64,000 nt of DNA from DSWT01 sp035420085 (GCA_035420085.1 DAOLUH010000002.1:1-64000); one strand, 5' to 3'. Positions 1-8,510 are shown, counted from the first letter of the stretch. Notes: generated by a model from the letters alone, not told the origin. Made by a program: numbers and translations.

Positions 1-40
1 GCCCTGGTAGCGGGGTGGGAGAGTAGGTCATTGCCAAGGA
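1..40 (+). rRNA. rrf: 5S ribosomal RNA, 3' end (partial)
   Basis: The first ~40 bases carry the conserved 3' portion of 5S rRNA: the GGGAGAGTAGGTC block followed by a TGCCA-type helix I strand. The 5' part lies outside the window. The exact 3' end (about 36-40) is estimated from the family pattern. A Rho-independent terminator follows 50 bases downstream, as expected for the end of an rRNA operon. Confidence 0.8.
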
Positions 41-90
41 ACTGTTGCTGTTTATGGCAACCTTTAAGAGAGTGTTATTTTGTTTACATT

Positions 91-118
91 AAACCCAGCG
101 GAAAGCTGGGTTTTTTGT
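91..118 (+). terminator. Rho-independent terminator of the rRNA operon
   Basis: AACCCAGC / GCTGGGTT form a perfect 8-bp stem around a short GGAAA loop and are followed by a T6 tract. It lies just after the 5S rRNA 3' end. Confidence 0.85.
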
Positions 119-164
119 TTGATGCTTCATCCTCTTGTATAGAAACTCGAAATTCAACTCCTTA

Positions 165-192
165 TTGACAAATCTTAATCCTACATTAAAAT
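165..192 (+). promoter_or_regulatory. sigma70-like promoter for the DUF2089 gene
   Basis: A perfect TTGACA (165-170) is followed after 16 bases by TAAAAT (187-192), five of six matches to TATAAT, in an AT-rich stretch about 60 bases upstream of the start codon at 254. Confidence 0.6.
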
Positions 193-253
193 TAAATAAG
201 ATATACACTCATTCATTTGAAGATATTTGAAGAATACTTTTAAGGAGTCGTTG

Positions 254-619
254 ATGTACCCAATTCCTACGAGATGCCCTGTTTGTGGAGACGATCTTAT
301 TGTAGAGCGTCTATCGTGTGTTCAGTGCGGTACCGCAATTGAGGGGACTTTTGTTCCTCATAGGCTGACTCAGCTTACTGCAGAACAATGGGATTTTGTT
401 GAGCTTTTTGTACGTTTGGAAGGTAAGCTCAATCGCTTACAAGAAGAATTAGGGCTTTCTTATCCCACTGTCCGCAACCGTCTGCATGAAGTGATTCGTG
501 CGATGGGGTATGAAGTGGGAGAACTGGCGACTGAGGAAGAAGTGATGCAGTCAATGCTGGATGATTTGGCGGAAGGAAAAATCACAGTGGATGCTGTTTT
601 GAAGGCGCTCAAAAGATAA
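254..619 (+). CDS. DUF2089 family zinc-ribbon/HTH protein
   Basis: About 121 residues. An N-terminal zinc ribbon shows two CxxC pairs (CPVCG and CVQCG) and is followed by a helix-turn-helix-like segment (LNRLQEELGLSYPTVRNRL). The C-terminal end (LAEGKITVDAVLKALKR) resembles the SHOCT-like short helical motif that is also present in the next gene. The start at 254 is preferred over 227 because AAGGAG (242-247) sits 6 bases upstream; the extra N-terminal residues of the longer frame overlap this ribosome-binding site. DUF2089 proteins are predicted regulators of unknown target. The next gene begins 55 bases downstream and probably shares the transcript. Confidence 0.8.
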   Translation: MYPIPTRCPVCGDDLIVERLSCVQCGTAIEGTFVPHRLTQLTAEQWDFVELFVRLEGKLNRLQEELGLSYPTVRNRLHEVIRAMGYEVGELATEEEVMQSMLDDLAEGKITVDAVLKALKR

Positions 620-673
620 AAGACGCGTTTGCGGGTTAGAGAGTTGGTAAAGCTTTTGCTCAGGAGGCAAACG

Positions 674-1438
674 ATGGTAGAAAGGCCAGATGTTGGTGCA
701 AGGATTAGGGAGAAGATGGAACAAAATATGGAGAAAGTACGCCGAAAACTTGAGGAACTCCCGACTGATGAGGAGCTTCAGCGACAGCTTAAAGAAATTC
801 AATTGGAGTTGGAGCGAGTCGAAGCCGCATTGGCATCTGGCCCAGGTGGCGGAGAGGAGTCTTCGCCAGGTGCGCGCGCGCGACTAGAGGTTCAGCGAGA
901 GCGACTATTAGCGCAGATAGAAAGATTTGAGATGAAGCGGGAGGTACTTGCTGAGAAGCGGGAGCGTTTACAGGAGGCTCTGGAAGAACTGCAGAAATCG
1001 CCCGGACGTCAGGACCTTCACGCACCATTTTTGGGTCCATCCGTGACATCAGTGCCAGCGCCTGATTCGAGAAGAATGCATGAAGAGCGCCGTAAGATTC
1101 TCCAGATGGTCCAAGAAGGAAAAATCACCGCCGATGAAGCCGCGCGTTTGTTGGATGCCTTGCGTGATCAAATGGAAAATGCTCAACAACGGAAACGCCG
1201 ACCCCGCTGGGTGCGTATTCGCGTGACGGATATGGAAGCCAAGAGGGTGCGGGTGAATCTAACACTTCCGGTGGGATTAGTGCGAGCTGGTTTACGAGTG
1301 GGTGGAAATATCGCGGGTATGGAAGGATTGGATACCGGGGGCTTGGAAGAAATGCTCAATCGTGGGGAGACCGGATATATCCTCGATATGCAGGATACTA
1401 CTGGGAATGGCGAGCGTGTTGAGATTTTTGTCGAATAA
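674..1438 (+). CDS. SHOCT-like domain protein with coiled coil
   Basis: About 254 residues. The first ~110 residues are Glu/Arg/Leu-rich and likely coiled coil. A SHOCT-like helix pair follows (EERRKILQMVQEGKITAD), of the type seen at the N-terminus of YvlB/LiaX-like proteins. The C-terminal part (RWVRIRVTDMEAKRVRVN) resembles the short beta segment that accompanies that domain. ATG 674 has AGGAGG 7 bases upstream; the TTG at 629 lacks a ribosome-binding site. It sits in a probable operon with the DUF2089 gene. By family resemblance a role in envelope-stress sensing or regulation is possible, but nothing here proves it. Confidence 0.65.
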   Translation: MVERPDVGARIREKMEQNMEKVRRKLEELPTDEELQRQLKEIQLELERVEAALASGPGGGEESSPGARARLEVQRERLLAQIERFEMKREVLAEKRERLQEALEELQKSPGRQDLHAPFLGPSVTSVPAPDSRRMHEERRKILQMVQEGKITADEAARLLDALRDQMENAQQRKRRPRWVRIRVTDMEAKRVRVNLTLPVGLVRAGLRVGGNIAGMEGLDTGGLEEMLNRGETGYILDMQDTTGNGERVEIFVE

Positions 1439-1470
1439 TGATTAGTTTTGTGTTGACGAGTTTATTGAAT

Positions 1471-1506
1471 ACCCCCTCGGCCACTATGACCGGGGGAGTT
1501 TTTTTA
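1471..1506 (+). terminator. Rho-independent terminator
   Basis: A CCCCC...GGGGG stem with an imperfect CGG/CCG extension encloses a CACTATGA loop and is followed by a T7 run. It ends the DUF2089/SHOCT transcript. Confidence 0.75.
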
Positions 1507-1580
1507 TGCGGAATAACCTTTTCTCCCTCCGCTAAGGTAGAGCCTAAACACTATTTGCCAATTTTACATTAAAGCATTGG

Positions 1581-1608
1581 TTGCTTCATTGCCAAATTAC
1601 GTTATACT
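1581..1608 (+). promoter_or_regulatory. candidate promoter for the cNMP-binding gene
   Basis: TTGCTT (1581-1586), a 16-base spacer and TATACT (1603-1608) lie about 85 bases before the start at 1692, in the AT-rich gap that follows the upstream terminator. Confidence 0.4.
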
Positions 1609-1691
1609 TGGCTTAAGAAAAAACGAAGTATCTCTCGATTTTTCTGCCCGGGTAGTCTGGTACAGGGCTTGCCTTATTTTAGGAGGTGGAT

Positions 1692-2189
1692 ATGCAGGTA
1701 GCAAGTGTTCTACGACAGGCGGATATTTTCTACGGGATTTCTAAACAAAATCTTCAGAAAGTTGCGACTGTTTGTCGTGAATGTACTTACAAGAAGGGTG
1801 AAATCATCGTCAAAGAGAACACGCCCAGTGATGAGTTATACATTATTATTGAAGGCATCGTAGAAATTGTCATTGACCCCAGCCTCCTGGGTACTGCCCA
1901 TTCAAACGCGCAGCCGGCTACCATTGCAAACTTATGGCCTGGACAGACCTTTGGCGAAGTCGGTCTGGTTGATCGTGGTATGCGTTCGGCTTCTGCCAGG
2001 GCTGCGTCTGAGGAGGCCAAGCTGCAGGCGATTAAACGCGAAGATTTGATGCGCCTTTGCGAGGAAGACCACTATTTTGGTTATCTATTGATGCGCAATA
2101 TCGCCAGTGATCTGGCCTTCAAAATTCGCAATACCGATTTGATGTTGCGTGAGCAGCTTCTTTGGGAATCGCGCCCCAGAACAAGTTGA
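1692..2189 (+). CDS. cyclic nucleotide-binding domain protein (no HTH)
   Basis: About 165 residues consisting of one CRP/CAP-type cNMP-binding beta barrel: YKKGEIIVKENTPSDELYII at the front, GQTFGEVGLVDRGMRSASARA as the phosphate-binding-cassette region, then the C-helix. The FGE...RSASA pattern matches the ligand-binding consensus. There is no C-terminal winged helix, so it is not a CRP-type transcription factor but a stand-alone sensor or partner subunit. ATG 1692 has AGGAGG (1681-1686) five bases upstream; the in-frame GTG at 1686 overlaps that site and is rejected. It is a monocistronic gene between two terminators. Confidence 0.8.
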   Translation: MQVASVLRQADIFYGISKQNLQKVATVCRECTYKKGEIIVKENTPSDELYIIIEGIVEIVIDPSLLGTAHSNAQPATIANLWPGQTFGEVGLVDRGMRSASARAASEEAKLQAIKREDLMRLCEEDHYFGYLLMRNIASDLAFKIRNTDLMLREQLLWESRPRTS

Positions 2190-2218
2190 GAATAATCTAA
2201 TCTTCCCTGGATTCTTGA

Positions 2219-2255
2219 GTGCGGGATGGTGAAAACCTTCCCGCATTTTCTGTTT
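2219..2255 (+). terminator. Rho-independent terminator after the cNMP-binding gene
   Basis: TGCGGGA (2220-2226) pairs with TCCCGCA (2239-2245), followed by TTTTCTGTTT. Confidence 0.65.
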
Positions 2256-2302
2256 ATAGTACTTAAGTACTATTGGCTATTTGGATAGAAATGTGTTAGA
2301 AT
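2256..2302 (+). promoter_or_regulatory. 18-bp perfect palindrome plus promoter upstream of the protease
   Basis: ATAGTACTTAAGTACTAT (2256-2273) is a perfect 18-bp palindrome. It abuts a promoter-like pair: TTGGCT (2273-2278), 18-base spacer, TAGAAT (2297-2302). A second TATAAT occurs at 2309-2314 without a good -35. The palindrome touches the -35 box, so it could be an operator for the protease gene at 2356. This is inference from position and symmetry. Confidence 0.45.
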
Positions 2303-2355
2303 GATAAGTATAATATAACCAATTTCTAACGTTTTGTTTGGTGGGGAGGTAGGAC

Positions 2356-4989
2356 ATGAACAAGAAGCCCGTGGTGTCAAAAGTCATTGCGATCCTTGTT
2401 GTTGTGGTATTACTGACTGGTTCATGGGTGAATCCACTACCCATGCAGTCCTCGACAATCCAGGTGATTGTCGAGGGGGAAAGCGTCGCTGCGGCCCAGG
2501 CTGCTGTCGAGAAGGTTCATGGCAATGTTACCGCCGTCATTGACATCATTAACGCTGTGGTGGCCTCCATCCCTCCAACATCATGGACTGTCTTGACAGA
2601 TGCTCCCGGTGTCGTGCGTGTGACGCTAGATCGGCAAGTGACGGTGGCAGCTAATGGTAAGATGCCTGATGCAGACTTCGCCAAAGCCATCGGTGTGCAG
2701 GAGGTGTGGGACGCAGGAAACCTCGGCGCAGGAGTGACGGTGGCTCTCCTCGATAGCGGTGTCACCACGACATTTGTTGACCTGAATCGCACTCCCGCGG
2801 GACCAGAGACCGGTGAGCGGCTTCTGGCTTATTATGACGTGTTCTCCAATCAAGTGTTTGCATCTTCACGTCTTCAGCGCGCTCTGGGCGATCCCAATGG
2901 GCATGGCACACATATTGCCGGTATCGTCGCCAATCGTTTTTACGAACCGTGGGATGGTGAATTCCGTGGAGTGGCGCCAGCAGCTAATCTAGTAGTTGTA
3001 CGGGTGCTCAATGAAATGGGCGTAGGATCGTATGCGAACGTTCTACAAGGCATCAACTGGATCGTTCAGCACAAAGATGAGTATGGGATTCGCGTCCTCA
3101 ATATCTCGATGTACGCGGTGCCGGTGGCGCCGTATTGGGCTGATCCTTACAACCGCGCGGTCATGGCTGCGTGGAATGCTGGCATTGTCGTTGTGGCAAG
3201 CGCCGGCAATACCGGTCCCCACCCCATGAGCGTCGGTGTGCCCGGAAATACTCCCTATGTCATCACGGTGGGCGCCTTCACCGACAGCCGCACCATAGAC
3301 GATCTCGGCGACGACTATATCCCCGAGTTCTCGGCTGCTGGACCGACCCTGGATGCTTTTGTGAAACCGGACGTGATTGCACCTGGCGCGCACATCGCTT
3401 CACTGATGCACAACAACAGCTACCTCAGCAAAAGCTACCCGGATCGCCGGCTTGTGGGCCACTATTTCGAAATGGCGGGTACTTCGATGTCAACGGCGGT
3501 GGTTTCGGGCATCGCGGCGCTGATGCTCAGCGAACACCCCGAATTGACGCCCGATCAAGTGAAGTTCCGCCTGATGCAAACGGCGCGCCCGCAGTTTGAT
3601 GAAGCGACTGGCGCTGCTGCGTATAGCATCTGGCAGCAGGGAGCCGGGCGGGTTTGGGCCGCCGATGCTGTCTCCACCGACATTGTTGGCAGGGCAAATC
3701 AGGGTATGGATATCGCCGCAGATTTGGCTGGCCTCATCCACTACCAGGGATGGACGACCTTCAACCCTGAAACGGGCGAGTTCAAGATCATTGGCGGTGG
3801 ATTCGATAGTTGGGCCGATGGTTACACAACATGGAGCGGCGGCTTCGATAGTTGGGCGGACGGCTACGATAGCTGGGCTGGCGGTGAGACGAACTGGTCT
3901 GGCGGCTTCGACAGTTGGGCGGATGGCTTTGACAGTTGGGCCGGCGGCTTTGATAGCTGGGCCGATGGTTTTGATAGCTGGGCAGACGGCTTCGATAGTT
4001 GGGCCGGCGGTTTCGATAGTTGGGCCGATGCCTGCGCAGTGGATGATGGTTTCGATAGCTGGGCCGGCGGCTTCGATAGCTGGGCCGGTGGGTTTGACAG
4101 TTGGGCCGGTGGCTTCGACAGTTGGGCCGGTGGTTTCGATAGCTGGGCCGACTTTACAGCTTGGGTGGATGGCTTTGACAGTTGGGCTGCTGGCTTTGAT
4201 AGCTGGGCGTCTGGCTTCGATAGTTGGGCTGCTGGCTACGACAGTTGGGCCGATACCTGTCAACAGTGGGTAGATGGCTTCGATAGTTGGGCCGGCGGCT
4301 TTGACAGTTGGGCGGGCGGTTTCGACAGTTGGGCCGATGGCCTTGCCAGTTGGACCGGCGCTTTTGGCACGTGGCAAGGCGGGTATGCCGCGTGGCCGAG
4401 CGGCTTCGACAGTTGGGCTGACGGTTTCGATAGCTGGGCTGGCGGCTTTGACAGTTGGGCTGACGCTTGCGGTATCACACCGGACGGCTTCGACAGTTGG
4501 GCTGGCGGTTTCGATAGTTGGGCGGGTGGATTTGACAGTTGGGCCGGCGGTTTTGATAGCTGGGCGGGTGGCTTCGATAGTTGGGCCGATTACGTCGCCT
4601 GGGTGGATGGCTTTGATAGTTGGGCCGCCGGTTTCGATAGTTGGGCTGCCGGTTTTGATAGCTGGGCCAGTAGTCTGGAATTGCCCTCTTTCCAGTGCGT
4701 GCAATGGGTCAGCGGTTTCGATAGTTGGGCTGGTGGGTTTGACAGTTGGGCTGCGGGTTTCGATAGTTGGGCCGCCGGCGCTCCCAGTTGGACAAGTTCT
4801 TTCTCGGCGTGGGATGGCGGTTATGCAGCCTGGGCAAACGGTTATGACAGTTGGGCCGGCGGGTTCGATAGCTGGGCGAATAATGTGGGTGATCCGGCGT
4901 GGGCGGCTGCCTTCTCCAACCTGGTCAATATGCCGACAAATTCTACGACCGTGAGCGTCAACACCTGGGTGGCTGCGGACGGAGATTAA
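2356..4989 (+). CDS. secreted subtilisin-like (S8) serine protease with GFDSWA heptapeptide array
   Basis: 877 residues. A signal peptide (MNKKPVVSKVIAILVVVVLL) is followed by a short I9-like propeptide region (about 35-95) and an S8 catalytic domain with Asp133 (LLDSG), His183 (GHGTHIAG) and Ser377 (GTSMST), so the triad is complete. From about residue 480 to 842 the chain is an array of seven-residue units with consensus G-F-D-S-W-A-[G/D/A]: by hand count 34 exact FDSWA and 3 YDSWA cores, interspersed with degenerate W-containing units and four Cys-bearing spacers. It ends with a ~35-residue unique tail. The AGGTAGGAC sequence just before the ATG is a modest ribosome-binding site. The protein is expected to be exported. 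The array has no catalytic motif and may be a cell-surface or binding module; its function is unknown. Long frames on the other strands of this array are artefacts of the repeat. Confidence 0.9.
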   Translation: MNKKPVVSKVIAILVVVVLLTGSWVNPLPMQSSTIQVIVEGESVAAAQAAVEKVHGNVTAVIDIINAVVASIPPTSWTVLTDAPGVVRVTLDRQVTVAANGKMPDADFAKAIGVQEVWDAGNLGAGVTVALLDSGVTTTFVDLNRTPAGPETGERLLAYYDVFSNQVFASSRLQRALGDPNGHGTHIAGIVANRFYEPWDGEFRGVAPAANLVVVRVLNEMGVGSYANVLQGINWIVQHKDEYGIRVLNISMYAVPVAPYWADPYNRAVMAAWNAGIVVVASAGNTGPHPMSVGVPGNTPYVITVGAFTDSRTIDDLGDDYIPEFSAAGPTLDAFVKPDVIAPGAHIASLMHNNSYLSKSYPDRRLVGHYFEMAGTSMSTAVVSGIAALMLSEHPELTPDQVKFRLMQTARPQFDEATGAAAYSIWQQGAGRVWAADAVSTDIVGRANQGMDIAADLAGLIHYQGWTTFNPETGEFKIIGGGFDSWADGYTTWSGGFDSWADGYDSWAGGETNWSGGFDSWADGFDSWAGGFDSWADGFDSWADGFDSWAGGFDSWADACAVDDGFDSWAGGFDSWAGGFDSWAGGFDSWAGGFDSWADFTAWVDGFDSWAAGFDSWASGFDSWAAGYDSWADTCQQWVDGFDSWAGGFDSWAGGFDSWADGLASWTGAFGTWQGGYAAWPSGFDSWADGFDSWAGGFDSWADACGITPDGFDSWAGGFDSWAGGFDSWAGGFDSWAGGFDSWADYVAWVDGFDSWAAGFDSWAAGFDSWASSLELPSFQCVQWVSGFDSWAGGFDSWAAGFDSWAAGAPSWTSSFSAWDGGYAAWANGYDSWAGGFDSWANNVGDPAWAAAFSNLVNMPTNSTTVSVNTWVAADGD
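3796..4881 (+). repeat. heptapeptide-coding 21-bp tandem array (GFDSWA)
   Basis: Units of 21 bp encode Gly-Phe-Asp-Ser-Trp-Ala-x. Third codon positions vary between copies (TTC/TTT, GAT/GAC, AGT/AGC, GGC/GGT) while the peptide is nearly invariant, which points to selection on the protein. A higher-order unit is visible: the Cys codon of ACAVDD (4033) and the Cys codon of ACGITPD (4468) are exactly 435 bp (145 codons) apart, each followed by five GFDSWA units, an AWVD spacer, three or more units, and a Cys-Val/Gln-Gln-Trp spacer. Confidence 0.9.
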
Positions 4990-5010
4990 CCTCAAGCGCG
5001 CCGTCATCAG

Positions 5011-5046
5011 AAACACAGGGCAGAGGAGACTCTCTGCCCTGTGTTT
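5011..5046. terminator. bidirectional terminator between convergent genes
   Basis: A perfect 15-bp stem, AAACACAGGGCAGAG (5011-5025) with CTCTGCCCTGTGTTT (5032-5046), has a 6-base loop. It lies between the protease (plus strand) and the cyclase (minus strand). The terminal AAA/TTT gives short T runs on both strands. Confidence 0.7.
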
Positions 5047-5063
5047 CGTTCGTCGTATTGTCT

Positions 5064-8000
5064 TCACAAAGGGGCGGGGGGAGACTCACAGGCTCTCAGT
5101 GCCTGTTCACTGCGCTGCAGGTCAGGCATCGCGCCAAGTTGCGCAAAAATGCCACACGCTTCTGACAATGCTGCCTGCGCTTTGTCCTGCTCATTCAGGG
5201 TGAGCCACACCTGGGCGCTCCAATAGGCAGTCCGGCCTACCTCGAGGTAAGTCTTGCTCGCCTGGAAGATGGCTTTTCCGCGTTCGAGGTGATCAATAGC
5301 CACAGCACTATCGCCTTTGGCGGCAGCGATGCGGCCCATCAATTGTTCGTAGCGTCCCCATTCGGTAGATTCGCCGGTGGTTTTGCCGGTCACTTCTTGC
5401 AAGAGGGTGTAACTACGTTCTGCCCATACCGTGGCCGCCTCGACTTGTCCCAATTCGAGAGACAAAAATCCTTGTACGCTATAAGCGTCAATGAGACCGG
5501 GATTAGCGCGCGCGCCAGCCTGTTTGTAAAGTATGATGGCAGCGTCGAGATGCTGTTGCGCCTCCGTCAGCCGGGTTTGCGCCAGATACAGTCGTCCGAG
5601 ATTCAGGTGCGCCTGGGCAATTTCATAGGGATTGGCGATTTTTTGCGCGATGTTGAAGCTTTGCTGCAGGTTGGCTTCCGCTTGTTCCCATTCCCCCATC
5701 TCAATGTAGACGTTGCCGATGTTCGTGTGCGCGATAGCCATGCCTTCCGTGTCCCCGATTTCTTCGAGGATTTCCAGCCCGTGTTGGTAGTTCGCCAAGG
5801 CGCTTTTCCAGTCGCCGGAGTTGCGTTTGAGAATCCCCAAATTATTGGAAGAACGCGCGACGCCTAAGATATCCCCCACCTTCTCGCGGATGCTCAGGGC
5901 GCGTTGGACCATCTGCGTGGCGCGTTCCCAATCCCCCTGGCTGTAATAGACGCCGCCCAGACGATTGAGAATGGAGGAAAGGACATCATAGTGCGGCGTG
6001 TCATTGACCAGGTGCAGGGCTTGTTCGAGTATAGCCTGCGCTCCCGGCAAGTCGCCGCGCCGCATCGCAATCCATCCCAGAAAACCATAGATCTCAGCTT
6101 CAATTTGCGGTTGGGCTGTGCCCTTGAGCTTGGAGAGGCTGTGCCGCAGCCACGTTTCGGCCTCCTCAATATCACCGCGTTGTATCCATACACGGCCCAG
6201 TTTCAGCATAACTTCGGCCTGAGCCTCTGCGGGCGCTGCTTTCCATTCATCCAACGCTGCTTGATAGAAGGCAATGGCTTCTTCATATTCGCCGATGTGC
6301 TGCTGAACGTCGCCCAGACCCACCGCAGCTTGCCAGCGTTCGTTATTACACTGCGTAAGGTGTTGGGAGAGTTGCAGCGCGCGGCTGTAATATTCGGCGG
6401 CCTTGCGGTTGGCGAAATGCGCGCGCGCTTTATCGCCGGCGAGGAGGGTGTAGTGCAAGGCTTGGTCGCGCACGCGCGCCAGGTCGTAGTGCCGGGCCAG
6501 GATTTCGGCCTGACCGTGTAGATCATCGGGATACAGCGTGGTAATCGCTTCGGCGACAATCCGGTGCAGTTCTGGGCGTTGGGCGTGTAAGATACTGTCG
6601 TAAATGGTTTCTTGCGTGAGAATATGGCGGAAGGCATACGTATCGGGGCCAATGTGCAGGCGTGGCTCGATCAAGCCAGCTTCAGTGAGTCGTTCGAGCG
6701 CCGGAGCCACGTTATTGACGCCGTGGAAATGCTGCTCGATTTTTCCCAAGATGCGCGCGTCAAATTGCAGTCCGATGACGGCGGCATCCCGCAACACATT
6801 CCGCAGATTTTCGGGCAGCCGATCCAGACGCGCCATCATCAAACCGCGCAGTGAGGTGGGCACGTCGAGTTTTTCCACCGCCACGGTCGAGATGACCTGC
6901 CACTGACTGCCGACCAACCGCAGCATCCCTTTCTCGATCAACATACGGGCGAATTCTTCGATATAAAAAGGATTGCCCTCTGCCCGCGTGAGAATCGTGG
7001 TGATGGTAGATTCCGACAATCCCTCCAGGTTGATGGTGTGCGCCAGAAGGCTACGGCTTTGTTCCTGGGTCAATGGATTGACATCCACCAAACAGGATTC
7101 CAGACCTGGGGTGGGGGCGTCGAAAGGCGCTTCAGCCTGCGTGCGGGTGATGACGCAGAAAATCACCGGGACTTCTGCGGCGACGTGGCTCAGCGTCTTG
7201 AGCAGGTCGCGCGAAAGGTCGTCGGCCCAGTGGAAGTCATCCAGCACCAGAATGAGCGGGCGTTGACGGGCTTCGGCGATTAACCATTCACGCATCGCCA
7301 GCGCGGTAAGCTGTTTCAGGTTTTCGGGGGTCAAGGCGTTGAGCGACAACGCTTCTTTAGGCGTCAGAGGAAGTTGCAGAATTTGTTTTAAGAACGGCGT
7401 CATTGCCGTATAAATCTGACTGTCCCATTGTTTGCCGGGCGGATAGGATTCGATGGCATTTTGTAGCAAGGAGCGAAAAATCCCATACCCCACACCCTGG
7501 ACATAGGGCAGACCCCGCCCTTGCCAGATTTGTACCGTGTCGGGGTTGAGGCCGGACAGCCATTCAGCGACCAGCCGAGATTTACCCATCCCCGCCTCGC
7601 CGCGCACCGTGATGATCTGCCCCTGGCGATGCTCCAGGAAGTCAGTCAGGCGCGCGCGTAGTTGCGCTAGTTCAGCGTCGTGTCCCAGGAAAATGCGCGT
7701 GACGCCTACCACTCCGCGCGTCGCTTCCGGCGTCGTCCGCTTGCCGGTGACTTCGTAGGTGACGAGGGGCTGGTCTACCCCCTTGACGGAAACGGCTTCC
7801 TTTTCTTGAAAACTGAAGAAAGGTTGCGTCCTGGTGTAAACCTGGGTGCTGACGAGGATGTTGCCCGGCGTGGCTTGAGCTTCCAGGCGCGCGGCCAGAT
7901 TGACGGTGTCGCCGATGACGGTATAAGCAGCCTGTTCTGCGGTCCCCAGAATACCGGCGATGGCCGGCCCGCTGTGGACGCCAATCCGTATTTTGAGGGG

Positions 8001-8510
8001 AGCGCCCAACTGGGCTTGGGCAATGGACGTAAATTCTTCCGCGGCGCGTTGCATATCCAATGCCGCGCGGACAGCCATCTCGGCGTTGTTCTCGTGCGCG
8101 ATGGGCGCGCCAAAGACCGCCATCAGCCCATCGCCGGTGAACTTGTCTACCAGTCCCCCGTAACGCTGCACACAGGCGACCAGCCGCCCTAGCAAGTCGT
8201 TGATCAAGTTGAAGACTGATTCTGCATCCAGCGAAGCAGAAAGATGGGTGAAATTGACGGCATCCGCGAAGAGGACGGCGATTTCACGGCGTTCCCCGCG
8301 CAGTCGCTCCTGATCGTGCAAGATGCCCTCGGCGACTACCGACGGTACGTAGCGACGCAACCGTTCAATGGCGGTTTGTGCTTGATCGAGGGCTTGTTGG
8401 AGGTCCTGAATGGCTTCAATAGAGGGGGTGCGAGGGTTGAGTGGTGCGGCGCAGCGGCTGCAACACTCGGCGTCATCTGGATTATGCGATCCACATTGCG
8501 AGCAGTACAT
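5064..8510 (-). CDS. adenylate/guanylate cyclase - AAA ATPase - TPR regulator
   Basis: 1148 residues. An N-terminal zinc ribbon (Cys3, Cys6, Cys17, Cys20) is followed by a class III nucleotide cyclase domain (about 70-270) with both metal Asp motifs (VLFADAVNFT and FTGDGLMAVFG). Next comes an AAA/STAND-type ATPase with Walker A GEAGMGKSR and Walker B LILVLDDFHWAD. The C-terminal half is a long run of TPR repeats (for example ARSSNNLGILKRNSGDW). The architecture is common in Chloroflexota and Actinobacteria and implies cNMP synthesis gated by a TPR-sensed signal. A cNMP-binding protein lies 3 kb away (1692), but no direct link is shown. It is convergent with the protease. The product is expected to be cytoplasmic; no membrane segment is seen. 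Confidence 0.85.
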   Translation of the reverse strand: MYCSQCGSHNPDDAECCSRCAAPLNPRTPSIEAIQDLQQALDQAQTAIERLRRYVPSVVAEGILHDQERLRGERREIAVLFADAVNFTHLSASLDAESVFNLINDLLGRLVACVQRYGGLVDKFTGDGLMAVFGAPIAHENNAEMAVRAALDMQRAAEEFTSIAQAQLGAPLKIRIGVHSGPAIAGILGTAEQAAYTVIGDTVNLAARLEAQATPGNILVSTQVYTRTQPFFSFQEKEAVSVKGVDQPLVTYEVTGKRTTPEATRGVVGVTRIFLGHDAELAQLRARLTDFLEHRQGQIITVRGEAGMGKSRLVAEWLSGLNPDTVQIWQGRGLPYVQGVGYGIFRSLLQNAIESYPPGKQWDSQIYTAMTPFLKQILQLPLTPKEALSLNALTPENLKQLTALAMREWLIAEARQRPLILVLDDFHWADDLSRDLLKTLSHVAAEVPVIFCVITRTQAEAPFDAPTPGLESCLVDVNPLTQEQSRSLLAHTINLEGLSESTITTILTRAEGNPFYIEEFARMLIEKGMLRLVGSQWQVISTVAVEKLDVPTSLRGLMMARLDRLPENLRNVLRDAAVIGLQFDARILGKIEQHFHGVNNVAPALERLTEAGLIEPRLHIGPDTYAFRHILTQETIYDSILHAQRPELHRIVAEAITTLYPDDLHGQAEILARHYDLARVRDQALHYTLLAGDKARAHFANRKAAEYYSRALQLSQHLTQCNNERWQAAVGLGDVQQHIGEYEEAIAFYQAALDEWKAAPAEAQAEVMLKLGRVWIQRGDIEEAETWLRHSLSKLKGTAQPQIEAEIYGFLGWIAMRRGDLPGAQAILEQALHLVNDTPHYDVLSSILNRLGGVYYSQGDWERATQMVQRALSIREKVGDILGVARSSNNLGILKRNSGDWKSALANYQHGLEILEEIGDTEGMAIAHTNIGNVYIEMGEWEQAEANLQQSFNIAQKIANPYEIAQAHLNLGRLYLAQTRLTEAQQHLDAAIILYKQAGARANPGLIDAYSVQGFLSLELGQVEAATVWAERSYTLLQEVTGKTTGESTEWGRYEQLMGRIAAAKGDSAVAIDHLERGKAIFQASKTYLEVGRTAYWSAQVWLTLNEQDKAQAALSEACGIFAQLGAMPDLQRSEQALRACESPPAPL

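Noticed and set aside
3490..5067. 525-codon minus-strand frame (Pro/Thr/Ile-rich repeats) and several plus-strand frames over the protease array
   Set aside because: They are shadow frames produced by the 21-bp repeat; they lack ribosome-binding sites and the codon variation fits only the GFDSWA frame.
5289..5867. 192-codon plus-strand frame opposite the cyclase-TPR gene
   Set aside because: No motifs; the TPR repeats are clearly encoded on the minus strand.
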